In this document: positions 45,181-55,551 of the stretch, one piece after another | Layout: each line of letters starts with the position of its first letter | Numbering within the stretch: the first letter of the stretch is position 1 | From: Lamellibrachia columna | Lineage: Eukaryota; Annelida; Polychaeta; Sabellida; Siboglinidae | Direction of reading: 5' to 3' | Assembly (NCBI GenBank): GCA_963662155.1 | Contig: OY759270.1 | Coordinates: 15,695,509-15,759,508, forward strand | DNA length: 64,000 nt | Position numbers and translations under genes: made by a program | Notes under the pieces: model-generated | The model's database searches: none | What the model was told of the DNA's origin: nothing | Seen by the model: the letters and a program-made list of their open reading frames with translations, nothing else

Positions 45181-45336
45181 TGTGCTCTGAGTACAACCAT
45201 GTACATACGTGGAACGTGACCTGATTCCTTGGCATGATCAGCACACAGCCCGGCTCAGTGGCCTTGGCATTATTCAAGGTTATCTCCATACAGAGGCTGG
45301 AACCACACCTTCAGTATATCCACAGTAACAACTTTG
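45181..45336 (+). pseudogene. KCTD3/SHKBP1-like gene, WD-repeat exon 3 seen here, with a stop
   Basis: Acceptor TTTGCAG, donor GTAAGT, entering in phase 1 as exon 2 requires. Reads VCSEYNHVHTWNVT, stop (TGA, where the family has Arg, one CGA to TGA change), then FLGMISTQPGSVALALFKV. The match to the human block VCADNNHVRTWTVTRF.GMISTQPGS is close. No later KCTD3 exon was found. Confidence 0.8.
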
Positions 45337-45712
45337 GTAAGTCACATTGACAGGATCTAGAATTACAAGAATTAGATATTTCAGTAAATTATAATATATT
45401 AGGTTACGTAATAAAAAAAAAATTCTGCATTTACCTTCCACTGTGCTGTGCTAGAAAGTGCTGTCCGTATCGAAATATAGATAACTATAGTTGTTGTTCC
45501 TGCTGTTTTATTGGACAACTGGGATCCCTTTTCTGAGACAGGACCCGCCCATTATGTGAAGACGAATGCTTTTATCTAGGAAAAGATATCAAATTAACAT
45601 TCGAGGAGCCACCTTAAGATTTTTATTTAATCAAGTTACTGGGCCAGCAAATTGCATTTTTTACTGATGTGATAATAACTTACTATCAACTAACCGTAAT
45701 TCAATTATAGGC

Positions 45713-48026
45713 TTTCATATGCAAACACAGCCGAAATCAACCTCGGAAAGTGGACAATTTGCAGACATTCTGTGTGTAATGCAGTAGCAGAATAATATCC
45801 AGGATATACTTCTGAAGAGATATTGTCTCATAAACAGTATTTCTGGAATATTGTCCATGGAGTTAATGATGAGATATTGTCCAGATAATATTGGTAGGGA
45901 TACAATCAGGAGGGACGCTAACTTATGTGAAGCGTACGTTCCTAAACTTTTACTACGTGTCACACCACTGCATTACTTGCAAAAAAGTCCTTACCGTGGT
46001 TGTGCGACTGGGTCATGACACGTGCAACTCTTTTGCGCATTGCCGCATTCGGGGAATTGTTTTTTGAATTACATGCATCCTGCTTATATTGAGTACGATA
46101 ACATATTAGTCTTTTCTGAATTGTATCCCTGTAAACAAAGGAAAGAGGCATTTGTTGTAATTTTACATTGACACTAAACATTCAAACACTACCACACCCA
46201 GTCTCTGTGCAAATATGTGCATGGAACAATTTTATAACATTTCATCAATTTATGAATTGGAAGGTATATTTTATTTGCTAACTCCATTTTTACTTGACAA
46301 CTATTATAGCCTGTGTACTATAATAATCTTTGCATGTGTGTATGTATGTATTATTACTCAGGCAATGTTTCGACCATACTTATATGGACGAACCAATATG
46401 GTACATAACTCTGTATGTTATGCATGGTTGGACAACCTAAACTGACTTTACCATGAACTGTCAGGGTGATCAGGGCGAAATGCCCCAGGTATATGGGTGG
46501 CTGACTTGCCCCAGGGTGCACCAATATGGCTTTTTGGGGTATGCTTCCTGCTGCAAATGTTCATCCTCCCATGGTCGTCGGCATACTGCTTCGAATGTTC
46601 ATCCTATCATTCCACCATGAATCAACATGTGTTGTTCATTTACATGTTGATATTGTTCTTACGTAATATAGCTATCTACAATATAGACGTAATGTTTGGT
46701 CGAGTTAAAATTATGTATTTTTGAAATGCAACCATTGGTTGATTCAGACAGAAAAGGAAGCAATTAACTGGACAGTTTTTGTTACATCTATGTGTAACAA
46801 GATATTTGTAAATTTTGTTTTGTAACATATTCACATGGCCTGCATTGACAGAAACTGTAGATAATCTGTCCCATTCATTTATTGGCCTTAGGGACGATGA
46901 AATGACAACTTCTGTGTATATCACTTCAGACACAATGGTTCAGTTGTGGACTCCATCTCTCGTGAGTAGGACATCACCACGAAAAAATGAGTTTTTGTGC
47001 ATCCATCAGCTGAGATGTTCCCAGAGGAATATGGTAAGTGAGCAAGGAATAAATAATTAGAGTTTATTAGTTTATTCTGTTCTGTGATCATGCGCGGGAG
47101 TTTTCGTGGCTAATTTTAGGGGAAAATTAATGAATTCGGTTTTACTATAATTGATGAAACCATGACAAAGACATATCACGTTCCATCTATTCGTATTTTA
47201 GCACCTTTGTTTTTAAAGACCTCTGTCCAGATATACAGATTATTGGCGGTTTCATGTAGTCTCTCAATCCCGCTGAGCCTCAAAAATTGTATGGTAATGA
47301 AACTGAATTAATATTACACAATTGTTTCAACAATACTATGAGGGAAAGTGAATTTTGGCAAAAGTGTACCCTGTACGTGAAAACGCCCACATACAAATGT
47401 ATTGATTAACTTTAAATAATGTCAAAATTATAACTGATGTTTGTTTGTTTGTGCAGTCGGGGTTCCAACAAAATGAAGACATTGCCACATGGTTCCTCCT
47501 GGAAGTGTTTAAGGACAATCAGTGCGGACACTACTGGTGAAACATCAAATGATAAAGTGTTGACTGAATTTATACCATTCAGTGAACCATGCAGACTTGA
47601 GCGGATCGAGACACTGGGTAGTGGGTCCAAGCAGTGTATAGAAAGAGACCATTTCGTTGCTGAGGCGATCTGCCGCATTTGATACCATTGGTCAAAGGAC
47701 AACTTATTAAAAGCATGTCAATGTGGTGTGGCATAATTGACACAGAGCTGGTTCTCATCATATTTAACTGATAGATACAAAAGAATGAAGATAGCGAATT
47801 GTTTCTCAGCCTCGCTCCCTACTTCACATAGTGTTCCTCAGGGTGTTTCACTCTCTACGCTACACTACTTGGCTCAGTTATCCAACGTCACAACTTGGAT
47901 CACCAAGTGTATGCTAATAAATCACAGACCTATGCTATTTCGGCTACATGAGATACAAATCACTTCCAAAACTAGCTCAGGGATCGTCTCCACAAAATCT
48001 TCCATTGGATGACAGAGACCACATTA
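45713..48026 (+). repeat. Direct duplication, copy 2
   Basis: Longer version of 41567-42877. It carries an extra 830 bp or so at about 46110-46940 that includes an antisense CR1 3' end, and retains more RT coding sequence at 47690-48065. Confidence 0.85.
46735..46935 (-). pseudogene. CR1-like 3' end fragment
   Basis: The minus strand reads SSSLRPINEWDRLSTVSVNA, then HVNMLQNKIYKYLVTHRCNK, the CR1 C-terminal block. It lies inside the extra segment of duplication copy 2. Confidence 0.7.
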
Positions 48027-48065
48027 AAGTTAAATGCAAGTAAATCCGAGTTTGTTATTATTGGT
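47690..48065 (+). pseudogene. CR1/Rex1-like reverse transcriptase fragment
   Basis: Encodes SWFSSYLTDRYKRMKIANCF, then SLPTSHSVPQGVSLSTLHYL (degenerate GVPQGSVLGPLLF box), then in another frame NLDHQVYANKSQTYAIS (mutated YADD), LRDRLHKIFHWMTETTLKLN and ASKSEFVIIG. Motif order is right but frames shift and the catalytic Asp pair is lost. Confidence 0.8.
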
Positions 48066-48068
48066 AGG

Positions 48069-48395
48069 GTAAATGTTGCATGTCTATTTGAATCGATTAG
48101 GTGTGCACAATATGTTGCAAGACGTTTCCTTATGTGTCAGTCTTTAGATTGCATGTAGAGAAGCACAGTAAAATCAAAACGTGTGGAAAACATTAGCTTA
48201 ACAGTGTCACCTGGCTGTTCTTCGAAGATGTAAGTAAATGTTGCATGTCTATTTGAATCGATTAGGTGTGCACAATATGTTGCAAGACGTTTCCTTATGT
48301 GTCAGTCTTTAGATTGCATGTAGAGAAGCACAGTAAAATCAAAACGTGTGGAAAACATTAGCTTAACAGTGTCACCTGGCTGTTCTTCGAAGAGA
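48069..48395. repeat. 165-bp tandem duplication, 2 copies
   Basis: GTAAATGTTGCATGTCTATT to GTTCTTCGAAGA occurs at 48069-48233 and 48234-48395, essentially identical, so very recent. No coding signal. Confidence 0.95.
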
Positions 48396-48689
48396 ACAAA
48401 TTTGCATGTGTGCTGGAGTACCATAAAACAATAACATTATATAGCCCTTTTATATTGGGAGTGACGTAGAGTGATTTAATGAAAGCATTGAGTTACTAAA
48501 ATGCAAGGAAGGACATCAACATATTAATTTACATGTAATTGATTACGTATTGACAGACGTTTGCTACGATGACAATAAAACTGATGCCGATTGAACAACT
48601 AATGCGAATCGAGAATAATAAACTGAATCTGAATATGTAATGATCGATGTTCTTTTGTTTAAAAAATAAGAGACCAATAACGTGAGGAT

Positions 48690-48875
48690 GGGAGGGAGGC
48701 GGGGAGGCGGGGATGGAAGCAGACAGGTGGAAGGCGGGAAGGCAGGCAAACAGACAGGAACAATGCATTCGTGGTATCCAGTTCTTGGGATAATTCAAAG
48801 TGTTTTACATTTCAACCCATGGCAGAAATATTCGTTCAAAATCCACCTCAACTTCTCTGGGAAGCAATTATTCTG
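48690..48875. repeat. Dispersed repeat, copy 1
   Basis: GGCGGGGATGGAAGCAG.CAG, then a G/A-rich stretch, then GTATCCAGT, TCAAAGTGTTTTACA, CTCAACTTCTCTGGGAAGCA. Same order as at 49115-49275. Unclassified. Confidence 0.7.
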
Positions 48876-49076
48876 GTATCCTAATTGTATCGACATATGC
48901 ATATTTTTATGTCGAGAATACGTAATCATTCTGTTTAAAGCAATTTTCTCAAAACATATACACACAAAAACCAACAGTACACATCAGTTGGTGTGCATTC
49001 AGTGTTCTGCAGTAATTGTACGTATGACTTCAATGTGGACAGAATAGGACCGCTCCTTATACATATGATTTACTCG

Positions 49077-49105
49077 CACGCACGCACGCACGCACGCACG
49101 CATGC
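49077..49105. repeat. (ACGC)n microsatellite
   Basis: Seven or so CGCA units, ending CATGCATG. Confidence 0.9.
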
Positions 49106-49109
49106 ATGA

Positions 49110-49275
49110 GGGATGTAGGCGGGGATGGAAGCAGGCAGGGAGGGTGGCAAGCAGATAGGCAGGAAAAGTATGTTCGTTGTATCCAGTCATTTGTTCTGTT
49201 CAAAGTGTTTTACACATCACCCCCTAGCACACCTGTCCATTCCAACTCCATCTCGACTTCTCTGGGAAGCACTCA
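49110..49275. repeat. Dispersed repeat, copy 2
   Basis: Diverged second copy of 48690-48875 in the same orientation, directly after the (ACGC)n run. Confidence 0.7.
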
Positions 49276-49385
49276 GCCATGCTGCAATTACTGCACGAAG
49301 ATCATTCTTACATATATTCACCGCCCATATAGCCAAGTATTCATTGATACAAATGAATGAGTTGTGGTAACGCTTGGTGAAACAA

Positions 49386-49490
49386 ATTGCCAAAGCTTCG
49401 AAACGGCAGCAAGAGGGTTCAAACTAGGGTTTTCACGACTGAGAGCCTGACGTTCTATCCGGAACGCTACCCCACGCCCCATTCGATGGG
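49386..49490 (-). mobile_element. tRNA-derived SINE-like element, copy 1
   Basis: On the minus strand: GGGGCGTGGGGTAGCGTTCC (A-box-like), then AGTTTGAACCC (B-box-like), then CTTGCTGCCGTTTCGAAGCT and TTGGCAATTTG. The tail after the B box is shared with 51008-51125, which marks a SINE family and not two true tRNAs. The tRNA body is not foldable as a standard cloverleaf by eye. Confidence 0.5.
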
Positions 49491-49599
49491 AGAGAAGGAG
49501 ACGCGGGGGGGGCAGAGAAGAAGCGAGCGATGGAAAGGAGGCATCGCGGGAGGGAGACAGAGCGTATGTTTGTTAATGCAGACAAGTACACATGTTTAG

Positions 49600-50025
49600 C
49601 AATATTTAATATGGCAATGGTTCACACCACACTGTAGCTTCCTCATGCGTGCATCTTACTGCTAATATTAGTACGAAGAGCAAAATAATAAACCACGCAA
49701 AAACAAATGTTCCAACATAGGCCTATATAGCTCAATGAGCGTACCAGCTCAGATCACGTTATTTGGATATTATTAAAAGTCGGCGTTGAGTGTGTCTGCG
49801 TATCACTGTTTGTTACACACGTGTATCCTGGTACCAAGTCAACACTTGTGTAGCACGCGGTGTCCGTGTTGGGGAGCGTTGAATGCTGATGATTGATTGT
49901 TTGTTATACTGTTTACATCATCTAACGTGTGTCCTGGAGCGAAACCAGCAATGGTATCGCATCAAAGAGACGTCGGAGTCGTGCATCAGTGTTTCAAGTG
50001 ACCTAGATGGAGGCATGCATTAAGT
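49600..50025. other. Intergenic DNA, nothing recognised
   Basis: No gene, RNA or repeat family that I can support. Confidence 0.4.
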
Positions 50026-50027
50026 AC

Positions 50028-50238
50028 TCATTCTCGCGGAGGACACTAAATGAATGGAACAAATTGTCTACGGATTGTATAACTATTATGTTTAAAAACA
50101 AGGTTGACACATAATCTCAGGAGGGCGGGTTACACGTAGATGAACATTGTTGGACTCTCGATAAGCCAATGGCTTCCTTGTCCACTTGCCATCTGGGCCT
50201 TTGACTTGGATCATGGCAAATCTTGTTGGTCTTTGATG
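50028..50238 (+). pseudogene. CR1-like 3' end fragment
   Basis: Corresponds to the last 45 or so codons and 3' UTR of the element at 18930-21062: CGCGGAGGACACTAAATGAA, GGTTGACACATA, GAACATTGTTGGACTCTCGA, TTGCCATCTGGGCCTTTG and GGCAAATCTTGTTGG. It carries a small internal deletion (the TASSV region). Close identity to the 18.9-kb copy suggests recent activity of this CR1 family. Confidence 0.9.
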
Positions 50239-50540
50239 CATCTCACCACAATAGTGGCACCACACGATGTTTAGCGAAGCAGCGACAGGGCGAAAGCCAC
50301 CTAGCGGGACTCACGAGAATTTCCTAAATTGAGAACAACATGTCATAGACATAGTCGAGCACATGTTTGCACTTCCCATGAAAGCGCGAACAATCTGCGT
50401 TTTGCGTTGATGACATTCATCTAAAACTACAACATCGTCTGACAGTGACAATGAGCTTCCTGGTAGGCCGAGTTTAGACTTAGTACTTGTACTTGGTCAA
50501 TATACTTTCACATTGTCATTGACATTGCCCCTACTTGACA

Positions 50541-50592
50541 CACTGGCACTGGCACTGGCACTGCCACTGGCCACTGGCACTGGCACTGCTTC
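50541..50592. repeat. (TGGCAC)n short tandem run
   Basis: About eight imperfect hexamer copies. Confidence 0.85.
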
Positions 50593-51007
50593 TACTAGTA
50601 GTTTTGCCTTCTGGGGGTAGTGGAGCAATTCCACGTTGGGTCTGTTCAGTTTTGGTACATCGTATGGATTGACTAACCGGACTCTTTGTTCGTCCACCGT
50701 CCACTGTTACCAGGAATCCTTTCATTATGTCAGGTCACACCATCACACGTTAGGTTTATGTTGTTGATTTTTTTTTTATCTAGTAATACCGAGCATAACA
50801 CATTAATTAAAGCACATCAAAGTACACTTATTTCCAATGTGGTCCTCATGTTTTTACGAGTATCCTCTAGAGTTAGTGAGTCCATCACAGGTTTTTTCCA
50901 TTTCCCTGCATGGGATCTTTTACTTCCCCTGGCATAGACACCAGATAGAACTTAAGGGACCAATGGTTTTTACTGTCTCTTCCAAAAGATACAGGCAAAG
51001 TGGAGTG

Positions 51008-51125
51008 AATGAAATTGCCCAAGCTTTGAAATGGCGGAGCTGGTTTCGAACTTCAGTCTTTTCGACCGAAAGCCCAACGCAGCGATGCTCTACCACACGA
51101 CCACCGTGCACCACCTGTGACTGGT
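51008..51125 (-). mobile_element. tRNA-derived SINE-like element, copy 2
   Basis: On the minus strand: GGTCGTGTGGTAGAGCATCG (A-box-like), then AAGTTCGAAACC (B box), then GCTCCGCCATTTCAAAGCTT and GGGCAATTTC. Head and tail order match copy 1 at 49386-49490. Confidence 0.55.
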
Positions 51126-51135
51126 GGGGCGCGGT

Positions 51136-51575
51136 CACACCATTACATGTTAGGTCAGATCGCACCATCACATATTAAGTCAGGTCACACCATCACATCA
51201 AGTCAGGTCGCACCATCACACATTAGGTCAGGTCACATCATCATATGTTACGTCAGGTCACACGTACCATCACACATTAGGTCAAGGCACAATATCACAT
51301 GTTAGGTCACACTTTCATACATTAGGTCAGGTCACACTGTCACATGCTAGGTGAGGTCACACCGTCATATGTTGAGTCAGGTCACAACGTCACACATTAG
51401 GTCAGGTCACATCATCACATAGTAGGTCAGGTCACATCATCACATAGTAAGTCAAGTCACACCCTCACATATTAGGTCAGGTCACATCATCAGACATTAG
51501 GTCAGATCACACCATCACACGTTAGGTCAGGTCACATCGTCACACATTAGGTCAGGTCACACCTTAGGTCAGGTC
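51136..51575. repeat. 25-bp degenerate minisatellite, about 17 copies
   Basis: Unit close to CATCACACATTAGGTCAGGT plus CACAC, 25 bp with occasional indels. One isolated unit is at about 50728-50752, before the SINE, so the SINE may have landed in or beside the array. Confidence 0.9.
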
Positions 51576-51715
51576 ACATCATTGTCTATAATGGTGTCCT
51601 GCATATAACAGACATTTGTCTGTAATAGAATTTGTTTATGACAAACATTTGTCTGTAGTGGACTCCTGTCTATTTTAGACAGTTGTCTATGATAGACATC
51701 TGACACTAAATATGT
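51576..51715. repeat. Cluster of TGTCTATA/TAGACA inverted motifs
   Basis: ACATTTGTCTGTAATAGA, ACATTTGTCTGTAGTGGA, CTGTCTATTTTAGACAGT and GTCTATGATAGACA occur in a row. The motif is self-complementary, so the stretch can form several small hairpins. Confidence 0.6.
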
Positions 51716-51949
51716 TCATTATTCACAGATTACATTTGTTCCATGTAAATAGGTGAGCTGAAAAAGTAAATAATTTAAAGGATAGCAGCGAGGTAGTTTT
51801 GAGATTGGCTTCAAGCAAACATGCTAATCCAGGATGATTGAATTCGGTGACCATGGCGTGAATGGGATGGGATGAAATCATCAGAGACAAACACGAAGGC
51901 AAGTTTACCTGCATAAGTTGTCTACTTACATTTATCGTTTAACTTTCAG

Positions 51950-52124
51950 GGCACCCCACTGAAGATTGCCTGTGAGCATGGCTATCTGCATATTGTTGAC
52001 ATGTTGTTATGCAACAAGGCGCCCCTTCCCAATCCAGTGCCCGAGTCATGTGACTGCCCGTTCTTCACCGTTACCTACAATGGCAGGGTTGATATACTCG
52101 ATGTTCTTCTTAAGTACAAATCAG
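51950..52124 (+). pseudogene. LRRK1-like gene, ankyrin-repeat exon
   Basis: Acceptor AACTTTCAG, donor GTCAGA. Reads TPLKIACEHGYLHIVDMLLC, then PFFTVTYNGRVDILDVLLKY, two ankyrin-type helical pairs. LRRK1 begins with ankyrin repeats followed by leucine-rich repeats, then the Roc-COR GTPase and kinase domains, and this exon order is seen here (ankyrin 51.9-53.0 kb, LRR 55.4 kb). This exon alone is intact, but the next two contain stops. Without the LRR exon one could only call it an ankyrin protein. Confidence 0.6.
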
Positions 52125-52293
52125 GTCAGATAGAATTCTGTTGATTTTTCAAATTTAATGGAAGCTACCAAAGAGTTACCCATGGTGAATCTGATGAATA
52201 TGTTGAAAGTACAAAGTCTAATTGTTTTTTGTGTGTGTGAAATCATGTTCTAAAGTATAAACTATATCTGCTTTATGATTCTACTATAACTTC

Positions 52294-52680
52294 TTGTCTG
52301 CCCAAATATGTATGCCCTACTTAGCTAGTCTCCTGCATCTTTCATATATCCCTACGCAGCTCAGATCATCAATTTCACAACAACGTATTGTGCCTGAAAC
52401 AAAACTTAACTTGGGCAAACATGCTTTCTCTGTCACTGAGCCTAGGGTCTCGAATGAACTCCCCATCACTTTGAAAACATCTGAAACTATAGCTATCTTC
52501 CGAAAAAAACTCAAGACATATTTATTCCAAATTGCATTTCCACCATAAATCTTCGGTAGTCCCTCGTTCTGATAATGACTTTCGCGCATCCCAGTTCACG
52601 AGTATGCTTAATGATCCTGTTTTGTTTTGCCTGTGAGCTCAGGTTCCTGATGATATAGGTGCCATAGAAGTTAATTATTA
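52294..52680 (+). pseudogene. CR1/Rex1-like 3' end fragment in a LRRK1-like intron
   Basis: Reads YLASLLHLSYIPTQLRSSIS, QQRIVPETKLNLGKHAFSVT, EPRVSNELPITLKTSETIAI and FRKKLKTYLFQIAF, then the 3' UTR ending TGATGATATAGGTGCCATAG and an AT-rich tail. Same family as the minus-strand copy at 5749-6160, here with a cleaner frame. Confidence 0.85.
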
Positions 52681-52868
52681 TTATATAACAAATCCCAAAT
52701 TTTTATATAATTTAACCAATTGTTTATGGATATTGACCTGATATTTGAGTAGAAACACTCAAATTAATAAGATAACTGTTAAATTGTATAAACAAACTGT
52801 CGTCCATTTTAAAACATAAATTATAATATATAAAAAAAAACAGTTATTATTATTATTATCATCATCAG

Positions 52869-53030
52869 ATGTGTTCAAGAAAATCAGATACCAGGTGGCG
52901 CTGCTGAATACTGCCTGTTACGGTGGGAAACTGAACACAGTGACATACTGCTTCGAGCGTATCCAGCAGATACCAAACAGGTGGCTCTCTCCAGAATGCC
53001 TTACTCCAGTTCTCGATGCAGCCTGTTAAG
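52869..53030 (+). pseudogene. LRRK1-like gene, second ankyrin exon with terminal stop
   Basis: Enters in phase 1 after a CATCAG acceptor, matching the previous exon. Reads DVFKKIRYQVALLNTACYGG, KLNTVTYCFERIQQIPNRWL and LTPVLDAAC, then TAA just before the donor GTATCG. It compares to the LRRK1 region LLNW-LALACQRGHLGVVK. The stop at the exon edge breaks the frame unless splicing differs. Confidence 0.6.
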
Positions 53031-53498
53031 GTATCGTAATGTTTTTGAGTAATCAGTTTACTGTATAATCAGAAAGTGAACATTTATCAGATGTCAGTTT
53101 TGAGTTTTACTGGGTCATACCATATTTTGTGACACAACTATGTTACGCCCTGGCCAAAGAAATATTTGCTACAACATGACTGATTATATAAGAATAAATT
53201 GATATTACTGGTCATTATTGGCCATGTTGTCATTTAATAATGAAATAGGGACTCAAGTCAAGTCATTATCTGGATGTGATACCTGAATCATTGCTTCCGT
53301 CTCTTCAAATGTAAGACTGGTTCCTATTCTTCAAAAGTATGGGCTTGAGTTGAGTCATTTGTAGGTATTAACTCAAACCGATTCTTTTGGGGCTATACGT
53401 TTAAGTCATGTCAAGTTCTCATAAAATTTACTGATAAAAAAACTGTAATTTTTTATTCTCTTGTTATATTTTTTTTTAAAGTATGTTATTGGTTTCAG

Positions 53499-53656
53499 TG
53501 AAGCATATTCGCATTATTCACTATCTGATGATGCTCGGCGCAAAACTCACTGTTGACATCATTGACTAGTACACAGAAACCATTGGGAAAGTGCTGGAGA
53601 GCTCCATTCAGTCACACTGCAGCGACAACTCCAGCTCAGACCAGCAAATGGATGAG
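53499..53656 (+). pseudogene. LRRK1-like gene, third exon with in-frame stop
   Basis: Acceptor GGTTTCAG, donor GTAAGA, phase 1 in. Reads VKHIRIIHYLMMLGAKLTVD, IID, stop (TAG), then YTETIGKVLESSIQSHCSDN and DQQMDE. The phase fits the exon before it. The single TAG could have come from CAG or TAC-type codons. Confidence 0.55.
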
Positions 53657-53689
53657 GTAAGAAGTGTGAACAGTCGGTATCATATAAAA

Positions 53690-54580
53690 TATGCACCCCA
53701 TGGAAAATGGACTCTGGATCCATTTTCCCTATAGGTCCATTTTCTATTATAAAAAATGGACCCCCCTATAGAATACCCTCATTGAAAATTAACCCAGGTC
53801 AATATTCTATGGGGGACCATATTCTATGACATGAAATTTTTTTTTAATATGGACCCCATAGAATATTGACCCCGGGTACATTTTCCCTTTGGATTTGGAT
53901 GTGGCAGGTCCTTTTTCTATTATGGAACATGGACCTTGCCATAGAATTTGGATCCACACTGCCCCTTCATAAATTTACCACACAAAGTAATAAGATAAAT
54001 TGTGACTGAATATATCTCAGCAAGTTTATTGTAAAAGTTAAATGCATTATGTTATTGTGTTTTTGTTGTTGTCATACCTCAAAACAGAGGCATAGTGTGA
54101 GTCAAAAGGCTAGTGTGAGTCAAAGGAATTTAGCTTCTGATGTGAGATTTTGGTGGGTGTGTGACCACTAGTGAAAGTGAGACTCATCAGTTAAATTCAA
54201 AAGTTCACAGCACAGTAATTGGTTTTGTGTGATACTGAGGCATAGTGTGATAAACCAAGTTTGCAGTTAGGAAGATAACTTCAATGCACTTGCAAAATCA
54301 ATGTTTACATGCTAAATATATACTTCTTTTGACAAGCATGTATTTAACTAATAAGTAAAAAGCAATTCAAGGTTGAAATTCCATAAGGGGGTCCATATTC
54401 TATAATAGCATATATATCTATTTTCTATGGGGGTCCATTTTCTATATTACCTATAGAAAATGGACTCGTGTATAAACAATTTATATTACAAAATTAATAA
54501 AAATGATGGTTATCTACAAATTGCATTATATTATCTGATAAGTTTTGCACTTTTTCATTTGGGGTCCAAATTCTATAATT
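53690..54580. repeat. Cluster of GGGTCCATTTTCTAT inverted motifs (LRRK1-like intron)
   Basis: At least a dozen copies of TCCATTTTCTAT, ATAGAAAATGGA, ATTCTATGGGG and GGGGTCCATATTCTAT occur in both orientations at 53690-53970 and 54385-54575, with ordinary sequence in between. There is no fixed period, so this is not a minisatellite. Confidence 0.75.
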
Positions 54581-55396
54581 TTTTCTTGTTATTTATTTAA
54601 TTTTTTTAAAGCTTTCTCCACAGTATGTAGTTTTCAAATAACTTCATTGAAAGGGTGCTCATCACAGTAATGAATTGGCAAAAACTGATGTTGTGGTCAG
54701 CATGTAAGTTGATATCTGACTTTCATATTGAAGTAAGTTAAGAAACCTTTCAGGGTCTATCATTACACTCGATGGAGCTTTGTGACTGACTCTGTCATTT
54801 ACTCTGAGTCAGGCTGAACTGTCATGTGATGACCGTCAACATGATCACATGACAGCATAGAATGGTTCAGTAGACTCTGACAGTTTACTTTAATATAATA
54901 ATAATAATAATATTTATTTTATATAGCACCATATCAATAAAAATTTGCAGCACTATGCATAAAAATAATACATAAACAGTACAAATAAAAATATATAAAT
55001 TAGTTAATTAAGATAAATATCACCATCAATCAACCAAAACAATTAATCATTAATCTACAAAATAAATTATAATAAATATAAACAAGAAGTTAAAACAGAA
55101 ATAATAAATAAATATATGAAATTATAATTTGTTAAAGCAATGTTGTTTGGCTTTAAAAATAAATTGAGATAAATGAAAATATCAATAAATTAGGCTAAAA
55201 TGTTGCAGCAGTAATTTAAGGATACGCAGTAATGTAGAGGTGAGTCTTTAAAGCTGCCCTGAAAGATTCCAGAGATGTTTTTGATGTTGTGTTGGTCTGC
55301 ATTGCATAAGTTTAAACATTCTCAAATAAATCAATACAATTATACACAAAATTAGCAATTTTCCCCTCAACAAACCGTGTCTGGTGCCCTATGCAG
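54581..55396 (+). other. Rest of the LRRK1-like intron
   Basis: Very A/T-rich; 54895-55150 is largely AATAAATA-type low complexity, with a TATAGCACCATATCAATAAA motif near 54923. No exon recognised between the third exon and the LRR exon, although LRRK1 would be expected to have at least one. Confidence 0.45.
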
Positions 55397-55551
55397 AAAC
55401 ACTCACCGAGCTTGACCTATCATCCAATGACATTCAGAGGTTGCCAGACGTAGTGCCGTGGCAGCTGGAGAGTCTCAAGAAGTTGGATGTGTCGTCCAAT
55501 CAGCTGCATGCATTTATGGATGGCGGAACGGTGGGAAAGATTCTCCATAAG
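55397..55551 (+). CDS. LRRK1-like gene, leucine-rich-repeat exon
   Basis: Acceptor TATGCAG, donor GTTTGT. Reads ETLTELDLSSNDIQRLPDVV, PWQLESLKKLDVSSNQLHAF and GKILHK, two LRR units of the LxxLxLSxNxL type. The spacing TELDLS.N....LP.V.PW.L..L.KL..S.N.L equals the first LRRs of human LRRK1 ([20 protein letters not shown] and onward), which is more specific than a generic LRR match. The exon is open. Given the stops upstream I regard the locus as likely non-functional. No Roc, COR or kinase exon was found downstream in the window. Confidence 0.7.

Noticed and set aside
43060..45336. WD40 part of a LRRK-family gene
   Set aside because: I first read these exons as the C-terminal WD domain of a LRRK gene because of the LRRK1-like exons downstream. 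The blocks [21 protein letters not shown] and GMISTQPGS fit KCTD3/SHKBP1 far better.
48529..48798. Pro/Ser-rich minus-strand frames
   Set aside because: Antisense of a G/A-rich dispersed repeat; no protein similarity.
49386..51125. True tRNA genes
   Set aside because: Boxes A and B are recognisable but the bodies do not give a regular cloverleaf by eye, and both share a non-tRNA tail, which indicates SINEs.
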